From Cyrtodaria siliqua (taxonomy: Eukaryota > Mollusca > Bivalvia > Adapedonta > Hiatellidae), in NCBI GenBank assembly GCA_037043455.1, contig JAWPHD010001439.1, positions 248,001 through 312,000 on the forward strand: a stretch of 64,000 nt of DNA, read 5' to 3'. Below, piece by piece: positions 46,850 to 57,329 of the stretch. The position numbers were made by a program, and so were the translations under genes. The notes beneath the pieces were generated by a model, which did no database searches, was not told the DNA's origin, and was given only the letters and a program-made list of their open reading frames with translations. Within the stretch, counting starts at the first letter, position 1, and every line of letters starts with the position of its first letter.

Positions 46850-47245
46850 TTAACATATGTTCATGAAACTTCATAAACATCTTCATCTCGCCCCAAAGAA
46901 AGTCGTTACATATGTCTAATAAATTTGAATATCATTTTGGCAAAGTTATGCCCCTTTCCATAAAACTTTAACCTGCAACCTGACCTAGCTCATAACGTTA
47001 ATTAAGCACATGACAGGACACAAATATGTTCCGCGGAACACCCTTCAAGTTATTTATTTAACATATGCAAAAGCCTATGTGAACAGCCCTTGTTTTCATC
47101 ATTGAATTATATACAATTGTTAAATTCACCATCACACTGAAAATATGTTGAATATAATTGTAAAATTACACCATTGTTAAAAAAGAAAAGGAATTTCTTT
47201 ATATCCCATGTGCCTTCAATACACAAATGATACACATGAGAAGCC
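46850..47245 (-). mobile_element. Family C element (partial) plus duplicated flank, inverted copy
   Basis: Reverse complement of 4498-4637 plus 5004-5290, continuous here. The hairpin GTTCCGCGGAAC is at 47028-47039. It lacks the AGGTGACACA end. It is the uninterrupted counterpart that reveals the 4.6-5.0 kb insertion. Confidence 0.7.
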
Positions 47246-47308
47246 TGCATTTACATTGTAGACTACTGAACATGTGGTATGGCGGAACACTTACTACCTA
47301 CTTCTAAA

Positions 47309-47375
47309 TGCGAATTGCGGAATTCGGAATGCGGAATTCGGAATTCAGAATGCGGAATTCGGAATTCAAATTCAG
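47309..47375. repeat. GCGGAATTCGGAAT minisatellite
   Basis: GGAATTC, GAATGCGGAATTC and GGAATTCA units repeat about six times. Confidence 0.85.
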
Positions 47376-47459
47376 AAGTCAAGAAATATTATAGTTTAGT
47401 TTAAACATATTTATTAAACATCGATTGCGAAACAAGTTTTTGCAACTTAGATTAATCAC

Positions 47460-47593
47460 TCTCGATGGCTGCCTGGGTAGAACCAGTACCAAGAAATGTG
47501 GATTAATTATCTTGCTCAAGGATAAATAACGTGGCCGTGGAGAGGATCGAACCCACGACCTCTCGGCGCTCTACCACTGAACCACGCACGCCA
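47460..47593 (-). mobile_element. tRNA-derived SINE, partial
   Basis: Minus-strand head: GCGTGGTTCAGTGGTAGAGC (A box) and GTGGGTTCGATCCTCTCC (B box) at about 47531-47592, tRNA-Gly/Glu-like in look. The body continues to TGGTTCTACCCAGGCAGCC (47467-47485), a block shared with the SINEs at 51.9 and 59.1 kb. Confidence 0.6.
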
Positions 47594-47969
47594 ATATTAT
47601 ATTGTTATGTGTGTGGGTGATGTATATCACTAGCGGATCCAGGTGGTGTAAAAACGCAGAGTGGATCACTAGTGGATCCTCAGGGAAGCCCGTGCGAAGA
47701 ACCGGACTGAGATTTTATAAATAACATAAAATATTAAAAACGTGTTGTTTTTTGTTATTGTGAAAACTATTGCTCCCCCTCGAGGTAAAATCCTTGATCC
47801 GCGTATTAACTTTCGGATATATATTACAGCTTATTCGTACCACTTAGATTTTAAGAGAGGGTAATGTCTCCTCAGAGACAATGAAAAAGACAACAAACAA
47901 AAAAGGACGTTTGTTTTTTCATGTTTGCATCAATAGTAAGTCTATTTTTGACAATCTTATATTTTTACT

Positions 47970-48330
47970 AAATCAAGGGCCATACATCCGCTGTTACTGG
48001 TCCGATATGACTGGTTTTCGAACTTGTCCGATCTTTCACCAATATTAACAATTTGGAAAAGTTTGGTAAAGATCGGATGAAAAATGAAGGCCCTATCGTC
48101 TTAACGGGGCAAACTATAAACATTTTAACTAAATCAAGGGCCATAACTCCGCTGTTACTGGTATGATCTGGCTGGTTTTCGAACTTGTCCGAGCTTTCAC
48201 TGATATTAACAATCGTGGTAAAGTTTGGTAAAGATCAGATGAAAAATAAAGTCCCTATCGTCTTAACAATTCAAAAGTTAAGGACGGACGGACGGACGAC
48301 GGACGACGAACAACTATCCCTTAAGCTCTG
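47970..48330 (+). repeat. Two-unit ~150-bp repeat ending in a GGAC tract
   Basis: ATCAAGGGCCATA(A/C)(A/T)CC, TTACTGGT, CTGGTTTTCGAACTTGTCCG, GTAAAGATC(G/A)GATGAAAAAT and CCCTATCGTCTTAAC each occur twice, then GGACGGACGGACGGACGACG. A single unit is at 49685-49740. Confidence 0.75.
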
Positions 48331-48334
48331 GAGG

Positions 48335-48605
48335 AGGAGTTAAGCGGACAAGGTATACATTCGAAAAACTTCAAGGTCCCGTAACTCCACCAAAACTCAT
48401 TCAACCGGAACCTCCCGACAATATACCCTACTAGACATCATACTGATACTTCCTATAAAGTTTCATAAAACTCGGATGAAACACGTAAAAGGAGTTAAGC
48501 GGACAAGAAAACGGGACAGGCGGAAATACGGACGGACGTACTTACATACGGACGGTCATGACGGCAACTATATGCTCCGCCGAAAATTTCGGGGAGCATA
48601 AAAAC
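48335..48605 (+). repeat. Interspersed repeat with 3' hairpin
   Basis: After a GGACGGACGTAC tract it ends in a stem-loop: TATGCTCC (48571-48578) and GGGAGCATA (48592-48600), followed by A residues. This end form is like that of the 'GTCGCTAC' elements but with a different sequence. Confidence 0.55.
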
Positions 48606-48979
48606 ACACCATCAACTTGAAATGTTTATGCTGTTGGCCAAACCAATATTGTTTATTTTTTAAGTATTTAATCTTGATACCTAACTTATCTTACATATTT
48701 ATTGATGGGCATTTATGACAAGCTCAGTTATTTACCTTGTCATTTAACATTGTTTACTATGGATAATCATAAAAAACAACTGTTCCACTAAATTTGAAGC
48801 TGCATTAATCTGTCTCGGAATAATTTCCATTTGGTTTTACTGGCCTTTGCATTGTTTCACTTCTCCCAGTATTTTTGAGAAAATGATTTCTTTGTGCGAT
48901 GTAACTGAAGAAACCCGGAAATGCACGCGCACTTTATAACACCAATGTTGAATGCACTAAATCCAGATATGAATGTAAA

Positions 48980-49510
48980 CACGAGGCCAAAGAGGGACCC
49001 AATATGGCATGTGGACGCTCTACAAGCTAAAATGGCTAATATTTCAAGGGTTGAAGTCATACAATTCCCATCAGTACTTTTTTTAAACTAGAAGGCCACG
49101 GCCTACATGTCAAGTCCTATTATAAAGGTCCAGATTTTTTATTTGATCAATACCAATGTCAATCCAACAAGATTAAATTGATGTTATTAACAACAGTGGG
49201 CGATGCATGTTGTAGCGGAGACCGGGCATGACCTACATTTCGTCTAAAGTAGGTCATAGCGAAATGTTGCGTATGGTGAAAATCCTGCAAGAAAGAAGCA
49301 AGATACGCATGTAGTAACAGACACCGGAGGTGACATATATTTCGTCGAAAGTTGGTCACAGCAACCTGAAATTGTGCATGTGATGCTGGATCCATATAAT
49401 GAACATTTTGGTGAAGTTTGTTGCAATTAACGAAAAGGATATTAAGAAATGAAAATCGGACTCCTGCACGAACGAACTAATCGGACAGACGGACGAAGTG
49501 ACACACATAC
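48980..49510 (+). repeat. Interspersed repeat with ACGAGGCCAAAGAGGGACCC start
   Basis: Starts ACGAGGCCAAAGAGGGACCC and GTGGACGCTCTACAAGCTAA (related to the 62.1-kb array start). A second similar start (AGAAGGCCACGGCCTAC) lies at 49091. It contains a ~95-bp unit repeated twice (AAAGT(A/T)GGTCA(T/C)AGC, 49237-49370) and ends with CAGACGGACGAAGTGACAC. Confidence 0.55.
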
Positions 49511-49554
49511 ACCGACGTAACAGCGTCCTTGACTACAGTGGCTCCAAATGTAAT

Positions 49555-49640
49555 CTCAACCTTCCTTTCCATATAAGCTACCTACCCTGCAAGTTTCATC
49601 GCAATACTTCATTTCTAACAAAAGTTATTGAGCAAAAATA
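49555..49640 (-). repeat. Single inverted unit of the 145-bp array family
   Basis: CTTCCTTTCCATATAAGCTA, CCTACCCTGCAAGTTTCATC and ACAAAAGTTATTGAGC are the complement of units at 20.9-22.1 kb. Confidence 0.75.
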
Positions 49641-49744
49641 TAGGTTTGATTCAAGTATAGCATATTTCATATTTAAAAAACATCAAGGGCCATAACTCCG
49701 GTGTAACTGGTCCGATCTGACTGGTTTTCGAACTTATCGAATCC

Positions 49745-50190
49745 TAACTTTTAAAAGGATTTGATTTGTGGTGCCTTTTCATTGACCTTGAGAATAAGAA
49801 TGTTCTAGATAGAGCAAGATCAATAATATCTCGAAGTTTTGCTCATATACCAAGTTTGAAATCTATTCTTTGAACAGTTTTCAGGTTTTTCTACAACTGT
49901 AATATCTTGTTTCATTGTAAACAACAGACAAAATGAATATGAAATGGTTTGTGTGGTGTGATTGGGGGTTGTGAGATTGCAGCGGTTGTATTCTACCCCG
50001 ACAAAAAAGTGACAAATTAAATGTCTTGTTTCCATAAAATAAACTATATTAATATTGAGATTATACATTTGGCATTGCAGGATGACTATGTGGATATGTG
50101 TAGCAAAATACATGATACCAATGGAAACTCCTGAAATAGTTTGCCCTCTGTGTGGGCGTATAGTAATCGCACTGTCCATGCGTCCGAAAT
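49745..50190. other. Gene-free stretch
   Basis: Only short shadow ORFs; nothing supported. Confidence 0.5.
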
Positions 50191-50193
50191 CGT

Positions 50194-50775
50194 GTCTCAG
50201 CCATTCCTCGGAAACTGCTAAAGGGAATTTCGTCAATCTTCACACAAATGTTCATCACTATGAGAAGGTGTGTCGTGCGCAAGAATCATGACCGTATCTT
50301 AAAGGTCAAGGTCACACTTGGCGGTCAAAGGTAAACAAATCATGTACAAATTCATGTCTCAGCCATTACTTGGAAACTACTGAAGGGAGTTGCGTCAAAC
50401 TTTACACAACTACTCATCATATTGAGAAGGTGTGTCGCGTGCAAGAATCATGTCAGTGCCTCAAAGGTCAAGGTCGAACTTGGAGGTCAAAGGTAAACAA
50501 ATCGTAAAACAATTCATGTTTCAGCCATTACTTGGAAAGTACGCATACAATAATCATGTCAGTGTATCAAGGTCAAGGTCACAGTAGGAGGTCAAAGGTA
50601 AAAAAATCGTAACAAAAACATGTCTCAGTCCTTACTTGGCGTCAAACTTCACACAAATAATTATCACAATGAGAAGGTGTGTCGCGCACAAGAATCATGT
50701 CAGTGCCTCAAAGGTCAAGATCACAGTTGGAGGTCAAAGGTCAAACAAAAATCCGCGGATTCACATGTCTTGCCT
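50194..50775 (+). repeat. ~150-bp tandem array ('GAGAAGGTGTGTCGCG')
   Basis: Four units with CATGTCTCAGCCATTACTTG, ATTGAGAAGGTGTGTCGCG, AGAATCATGTCAGTGCCTCA and AAAGGTCAAGGTC. Further units are at 52205-52355 and 54470-54925, the latter partly diverged. Confidence 0.8.
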
Positions 50776-50921
50776 AACGGGGGCGGGACTTTGAAGAAAA
50801 AGATAAATGTTGCTTAAATGAAAGTTTGTAAACATTTTAATAACTAAAACCAATGGAGTTTACAGTTTGCTGAGATGACATCTAAGTGCATTTGTTTAAA
50901 AACAAAATGCCATTCTATAAA

Positions 50922-50938
50922 AAAAAAAAAAAAAAATC
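50922..50938. repeat. Poly(A) tract
   Basis: Seventeen consecutive A residues. Confidence 0.9.
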
Positions 50939-51049
50939 AGCTCCAAAAAGTCAAGGTCATATATGTAGATGAAATCCATGCATTCAAAAAGACGCACTAC
51001 CCAAGATACAACTATGTCAAAATATAATGTTTTTCCGTCCAAAGATTAA

Positions 51050-51735
51050 GCTATGCACTAGGTTTAAAGATCTAGTTCATAATTATAGTTAATGAGAAAG
51101 TGATGTAAATGTAACAAAGTTATCTGCCCTTTGCTTGGAGGGTGAGGGTCATGTCCACATTTGCTTTTTGACACGTTGTATGTATTACCCAAGAAACAAC
51201 TATAAGCGAAGTGTGAATGGTCTAATGCATAAAGTTTGTGAAAAATGACCTAAACGCAAATGTTGAAAGTAAAAATTATTAAGTTGTCTGCCCCTTGCTT
51301 GGAGGGTCTGTCACATCTTGCTTTGTTTTGTCCCGTTGCAAAGTACCTGTCACGTTGCAAAGTACCACACAAGATACAATTATAAGCAAAGTTTGATGGT
51401 CTAGTGCACATAGTTTGTGAAAAAGTGAACTAAACGCAAAAGTTGAAGGCAAAAATTATTATCTGCCCTTTGCTTGGAGGGTCAAGGTCACTTCGACATT
51501 TGCTTTGTCACTCTGCGATGTACCACCCAAAATACAACTATTACGCAAAGTTTGAAAGGTCTAGTGCATACAGTTTATGAGAAATTGACCTAAACTCAAA
51601 AGTTGAAGGTAAAAATTATTAAGTTATCTGCCCTTTGCTTGGCGGGTCAAGGTCACTTCCACATTTGCTTTGTCACGTTGCAATCTACCACCTAAGATAC
51701 AACTATAAGCAAAGTTTGAAAGGTCTAGTGCAAAG
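51050..51735 (+). repeat. ~170-bp tandem array ('TCTGCCCTTTGCTTGGAGGG')
   Basis: Four units with TCTGCCCTTTGCTTGGAGGG, ACATTTGCTTTGTCACG, AAGTTTGAAAGGTCTAGTGC and AATGACCTAAACGCAAA. A final partial unit at 52115-52160 lies beyond the SINE insertion. Confidence 0.8.
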
Positions 51736-51794
51736 GGGATCTGCACAGTGTTGGGCTGGTCTCAAAATGGTTTGGTATAAAGTCTTAAGGCCCC

Positions 51795-52066
51795 GGGGCG
51801 TCCGTGGCTGAGTGGTTAACGTCTCTGACTTGAAATCACTTGCCACTCACCGCTGTAGGTTCGATCCCTCAGGGGCCTAGGAATCTTTATGTGAGGAAGC
51901 TATCCAGCTGACTTGCGGAACGTCGGTGGTTCTACCCAGGTGCCCGCCCGTGCACGAAAATTGCCCGGAGGGGCACCTGGGGTCTACCTCCACCAATGGA
52001 AGCTGGAAAGTCGCCATATGACCTTAGCTGTTGGTGCGACTATAAAATCCAATTCAATCAATTCAA
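51795..52066 (+). mobile_element. Full-length tRNA-derived SINE with 12-bp target duplication
   Basis: The head has A box TGGCTGAGTGG (51805-51815) and B box GGTTCGATCCC (51858-51868) with the right spacing (tRNA-Ser/Leu-like). The body has GGTGGTTCTACCCAGGTGCC, GGAGGGGCACCTGGGGTCTA and GAAAGTCGCCATATGACCTT; the tail is CCAATTCAATCAATTCAAT. It is flanked by perfect direct repeats TCTTAAGGCCCC (51783-51794 and 52067-52078). It belongs to the bivalve SINEs with a conserved central domain (RUDI/Meta-SINE type is my best guess). It interrupts the 170-bp array. The 67-residue ORF across it is not a gene. Confidence 0.85.
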
Positions 52067-52363
52067 TCTTAAGGCCCCACATATCCAAAACCCATTTTAC
52101 TAAGTATACATATTGACATACAGTTTGTGAGAAAATGACCTAAACGCAAAACTTGAATGTTGACGCCTTCGTCTTCGCCGCCGCCGAATACAACACCTAA
52201 AAAAGGTCATGTCTCACCTATTACTTGGAAAGTACTGAAGTGAACTGCGTCAACTTCACACAAATATTCATCACATTGAGAAGGTGTGTCACACACAAAA
52301 AACATGTCAGTGCCTCAAAGGCCAAGGTCACACTTGGAGGTCAAAGTTAAAGAAATTGTAAAA

Positions 52364-54251
52364 CAAGAGGTCAATGACCTTGAAGCTCTACTGATAGGTT
52401 TTTGATAGCTAGATCAACATTCCTGTGAAGTTTCATGAACATCTGTCAAGTAGTTTCAGAGGAGTAGTCGCTACAAGTTTTCATTACAACTCCATGTAAA
52501 CAAAGATTACCGCTGGCGGCCATGTTTAACGTCAAAATCAAATTAATTTTTGACAAGGATCAACATCATGTTATACTGACCATTTTAGAAAAAGTCCCAT
52601 ATCAATATCACTTATAGTATTTTGAAAAATTATTTTTAGCCATGGCGGCCATCTTGAATTTCTGGACGAACTGAAATTTTGTTAGGATCAATAAGACATC
52701 AAGAGCAATATTCCTGTGAAGTTTCATGAAAATCCGTCAAGTAGTTACAGAGGAGTAGTCGCTACAAGTTTTTACTAGATAACTCTATGTAAACAAAGAT
52801 GGCCGCTGACAGCCATGTTTAACATCGAATCAAAACGATTTTCAACAAGGACTAACATCATCTCCTGCTGATCATTTTAGAAAAAGTCCTATATCAATAT
52901 CACTTTTTTCAAGATGTAGTCGCTATAAACTTGTTTTTTGAAAATCTATTTTTAGCCTTGGTGGCCATCTTGAATTTCCGGCCGACCTGAAATTTCGCTA
53001 GTATCAATTAGCCATCAAGAGCAACATTCCTGAGAAGTTTCATGAACATCCGTCAAGTAGTTTCAGAGGAGTAGTCGCCAAAAGTTTTCATTATATAACT
53101 CTATGTAAACAAAGATGGCCGCTGACAGCCATGTTTAACATCGAATCAAAACGATTTTTGACAAGGACTAACATCATGTCATGCTGATCATTTTAGAACA
53201 AGTCCCATATCAATTTCACTTATAGTTTTCAAGAAGTAGTCGCTACAAACTTGTAAGGCACAAAATAAAATGCCTGACATAGAGATAGCAACAAAGGGTA
53301 TAGAAAAATTGTTAATAAACCTAAACCTTCATAAAGCTGCAGGCCCAGACCAAATAAGACCGATCTTACTGAAAAATCTCGCCAAAGAGATTTCTCCAAT
53401 CATACAGAAGATTTTCCAGAAATCAGTTAAAACTGGAGAATTACCCTTAATATGGAAAACTGCCAATGTAGCCCCGGCATACAAAAAAGGCGATAAGTCC
53501 AATGGTGCAAACTACCGTCCAATATCCCTTACCTGTATTCTATACAAAACATTTCACTAATATTGGAATCTTCTATGATCTTTAACATGGCTTTAGAGAA
53601 AAAAGGTCTTGTGAAACGCAGCTAACAGTGCTTGTGGATGAACTGTACAAATCAGTGACCTCCAAGAAGCAAGTAGACCTTATACTACTTGACTTCAGCA
53701 AAGCAATTGATAAAGTCAACCATGAGAAACTGCTTCTCAAACTGACCCAATATGGAATAAGAGGGACCACCCTAACATTGATCAGGTCATTTCTCAACAA
53801 CCGCACACGGATCCCAGTCATCAAACATATCTGTCTCATCTGGAGTGCCCCAAGGATCCGTACTAGGCCCCCTACTGTTTCTTGCATCGAATCAAAACGA
53901 TTTTCGAGAAGGACCAACATCATGTCATGCTGATCATTTTAGAAAAAGTCCCATATCAATATCACTTATAGTTTTCAACAAGTAGTCGCTACAAACTTGT
54001 TTTTTTAAAAGCCTATTTTTAGATTTGGCAGCCATCTTGGATTTCACATCAACATGAATTTTTGCTAGGATCAACTAGACTTCATGGGCAACATTTCTAT
54101 AAAGTTTCATGAAAATCCATTCAGTAGTTTCAGAGGAGTAGTCGCTACAAAAAAAAAGTTTACGGACGGACAGACAGACAGACAGACTGCCGGACGCCGG
54201 ACGCCGCACCACGGCATAAGCTCTGCTGATCTCTGATCAGTCGAGCTAAAA
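52364..54251 (+). mobile_element. 'GTCGCTAC' tandem-array element, copy A3, complete, with RT insert
   Basis: Has both ends: CAAGAGGTCAATGACCTTG at 52364 with AGCTCTACTGAT (52384-52395), and the 3' hairpin AGCTCTGCTGATC (54219-54231) / GATCAGTCGAGCT (54235-54247) before AAAA. The 5' motif is complementary to the last hairpin arm (subterminal inverted repeats). In between are three to four ~325-bp monomers, a 630-bp RT fragment (53255-53884) in place of about 204 bp of monomer, and a GACAGACAGACAGACTGCCG tract. A second, partial 3' end follows at 54252-54467. Confidence 0.7.
53255..53884 (+). pseudogene. Non-LTR reverse transcriptase fragment inside array A3
   Basis: Frame 1 from ATG 53270 reads HKAAGPDQIRPILLK, GELPLIWKTANVAPAYKKGD and NYRPISLT (RT motifs 1-2a). 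After a small deletion near 53560, frame 2 reads RSCETQLTVLVDEL and DLILLDFSKAIDKVNHEKLL (motif A; the usual F after KA is I). After a further frameshift near 53813 it reads SSGVPQGSVLGPLLFL (motif B). It stops before the YxDD motif and switches directly into array sequence at 53885. Jockey/CR1-like in appearance. Truncated at both ends. Confidence 0.8.
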
Positions 54252-54469
54252 ATCTATTTTTAGCTTTGGCGGCCATGTTGGATTTCACATCAACATGAAT
54301 TTTTGCTAGGATCAACTAGACTTCATGGGCAACATTTCTCATTTCTGTAAAGTTTCATGAATATCCATCCAGTAGTTTCAGAGGAGTAGTCGCTACAAAT
54401 AAAAGTTTACGGACAGACGGACGTCGCACCACGGCATAAGCTCGCTGATCTCTGATGTCGAGCTAAAAA

Positions 54470-54945
54470 AATCATGTGTCAGCCATTACTTGGAAACTAC
54501 TGAAGTGAATTGCGTCAAACTTCACACAAATGTACATCACATTGAAAAGATGTGTCGCGTGCAAGAATCATGTCAGTGCCTCAAAGGTCAAGGTCACAGT
54601 TGGAGGTCTAAGGTAAACAAATCGTGAAAAAAAACCATGTCTCAATCATTTGTTGGAAACTACCGAAGGGAGTTTCGTTAACTTCACGTAAATGTTCATT
54701 ACATTGAGAAGGTGTGTGCGTGCAAGAATCATGTCAGTGCCTCAAAGGTCACGGTCACAGATGAGTTCAAAGGTCATTTTGTTTACGTCATCCATTAGTC
54801 CAAAAGTATTGAAGGGAATTGCATCAAAATCACACAAATGTCCATCATAATGAGAAGGTGTGTCTTGCGCAAGAATCAGGTCAGTCAGTGCCTCAATGGT
54901 CAAGGTCACAGTTAGGCAGATGGTTTGAAGTGGGGGCATCAGTGT
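54470..54945 (+). repeat. ~150-bp tandem array ('GAGAAGGTGTGT'), second block
   Basis: Three units of the same family as 50194-50775 with CATGTCAGTGCCTCAAAGGT, then a diverged unit to about 54925. Confidence 0.75.
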
Positions 54946-55029
54946 CCCATGGGGCCACATTTCTTTCTGATATTTGAAATTCTAGATAATAATATCAAGT
55001 CATCGAGTTACATTCCAAGAACAAACTAT

Positions 55030-55320
55030 ACAAAATATGTTGATAAGGTTTATTATCTTGGACCATGGGAAATGCATAAAAATTTAGATGTTTGATATTC
55101 TTTATACCCGATGTCACCAGAAGGCCACTAGGTTTATATCTGTACCAAGTTTAATAAAGATACCTTTAATGGGTTTGGAGTTTGGACCATGGGATATGCA
55201 TAAAAATTTAGATTTTTGATATTCTTTATACCCGATGTCACCAGAAGGCCACTAGGTTTATATTTGTACCAAGTTTAATAAAGATACCTTTAATGGGTTC
55301 GGAGTTAAGTTCTGGGATAC
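55030..55320 (+). repeat. Two-unit ~125-bp repeat
   Basis: GACCATGGGAAATGCATAAA / GGACCATGGGATATGCATAA, TTGATATTCTTTATACCCGA and CCACTAGGTTTATATCTGTA / TATTTGTA mark two nearly identical copies starting near 55058 and 55192. Confidence 0.8.
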
Positions 55321-55422
55321 AAACATTTTAAAAGAATGACCAAGGTAACAATATATATTTGGATTAGCAAGTTCTTCATTTCATTGTATCATGTGTTTTA
55401 AGTTTCATGAGGCCACATCAAA

Positions 55423-56637
55423 CAAGAGGTCAATGACTTTGAAGCTCTACTGATTGATTTTGATTTCAGGAAGTAGTCGCTACAGACTTGTTTTTTGAAA
55501 ATTTATTTTTAGCCGTGGCGGCCATTTTAAATTTCCGGCCGACCTAAAATTTTGCTAGGATCAATTAGACATCAAGAGCAGCATTCCTGTGAAGTTTCAT
55601 GAAAATCCGTCAAGTAGTTTCAGAGGAATAGTCGCTACAAGTTTTCATTATATAACTCTATGTAAACAAAGATGGCCGCTGACAGCCATGTTTAACATCC
55701 AATCAAAACGATTTTTGACAAGGATTAACACCATGTCATGCTGATCATTTTAGAAAAAATCCCATATCAATATCACTTATAGTTTTCAAGAAGTAGTCGC
55801 TACAAACTTGTATTTTGAAAATCTATTTTTAGCCATGACAGCCATCTTGAATTTTCGGCCTACCGGAAATTTTGCTAGGATCAATTAGACATCAAGAGCA
55901 ACATTCCTGTGAAGTTTCATGAAAATCCGTCAAGTAGTTTCAGAGGAGTAGTCGCTACAAGTTTTCATTATATAACTCTATGTAAACAAAGATGGCCGCT
56001 GACAGCCATGTTTAACATCCAATCAAAACGATTTTTGACAAGGATTAACACCATGTCATGCTGATCATTTTAGAAAAAATCCCATATCAATATCACTTAT
56101 AGTTTTCAAGAAGTAGTCGCTACAAACTTGTATTTTGAAAATCTATTTTTAGCCATGACAGCCATCTTGAATTTTCGGCCTACCGGAAATTTTGCTAGGA
56201 TCAATTAGACATCAAGAGCAACATTCCTGTGAAGTTTCATGAAAATCCGTCAAGTAGTTTCAGAGGAGTAGTCGCTACAAGTTTTCATTATATAACTCTA
56301 TGTAAACAAAGATGGCCGCTGGCAGCCATGTTTAACGCCGAATCAAAACGATTTTCGACAAGGACCAACATCATGTCATGCTGATCATTTTAGAAAAAGT
56401 CCCATATCAATATCACTTAGAGTTTTCAAGAAGTAGTAGCTACAAACTTGTATTTTAAAAATCAATTTCTAGCTGTTGCGGCCATCTTGGATTTCACATC
56501 AACATGAATTTTTGCTAGGATCAACTAGACTTCATGGGCAACATTTCTGTAAAGTTTCATGAATATCCAGCCAGTAGTTTCAGAGGAGTAGTCGCTACAA
56601 ATAAAAGTTTACGGACAGACGGACGGCAGCGGACGCG
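55423..56637 (+). mobile_element. 'GTCGCTAC' tandem-array element, copy A4
   Basis: Begins CAAGAGGTCAATGACTTTG and AGCTCTACTGAT, then about 3.5 monomers. The monomers 55571-55890 and 55891-56210 are exactly 320 bp each and differ at only about two positions. The end reaches the ACGGACAGACGGACGG tract but lacks the terminal hairpin (3'-truncated). Confidence 0.75.
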
Positions 56638-56697
56638 CCCCCTCTAAAAATTCCAGATCATACATGTACATGTATGTCCATGTTACTGTAGATAAAA

Positions 56698-57325
56698 TAT
56701 CAAACAATTTCGATGCACGCCCTCAGTATAAAAAAAATTCTCGCTCGCTGGACGCATAATGGCTAATGAGTGGTTTAATTAACACATTGTTAAATCCTTT
56801 TATTTGAAAACGGACTTTCTTACCCTATCAATGCACTAGCGCAACCGTTTTATGGGGCTAGAAACGGACCCAAAAATTGACCAAAATCGTACGCCCCCCC
56901 ATCAAACAATTTCGATGCACGCCCTCAGAATAAAACATTTTCTCGCTCGCTTCGCTCGCTCGATGCATAATGGCTAATGAGTGGTTTAATTAATACATTG
57001 TTAAATCCTTTTATTTGAAAAGGGACTTTTTTACCCTATCAATGCACTACCACATACTTTTATGAGTCTAGAAACGGACCCGAAAATTGACCAAAATCTT
57101 ACGACCCCCATCAAACAATTTCGATGCACGCCTTCAGTATACAAATTTTTTCACTCGCTTCGCTCGCTCGACGCATAATGGCTAATGAGTAGTTTAATTA
57201 ACACATTATTAAGTCCTTTTATTTGAAATCGGACTTTTTTACCCTATCAATGCACTACCGCAGCCGTTTTATGAGGCTAGAAACGGACCCGAATATTGAC
57301 CAAAATCTTACGCCCCCCCTAAGCT
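56698..57325 (+). repeat. ~206-bp tandem array, three units
   Basis: Unit starts (ATCAAACAATTTCGATGCAC) are at 56699, 56902 and 57110. Each contains a CTCGCTTCGCTCGCTCGA-type stretch, GCATAATGGCTAATGAGT, ACCCTATCAATGCACTA and AAACGGACCC. Non-coding. Confidence 0.85.
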
Positions 57326-57329
57326 GAAA

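Noticed and set aside
51913..52116. 67-residue ORF at the SINE
   Set aside because: Lies across the body of the tRNA-derived SINE.
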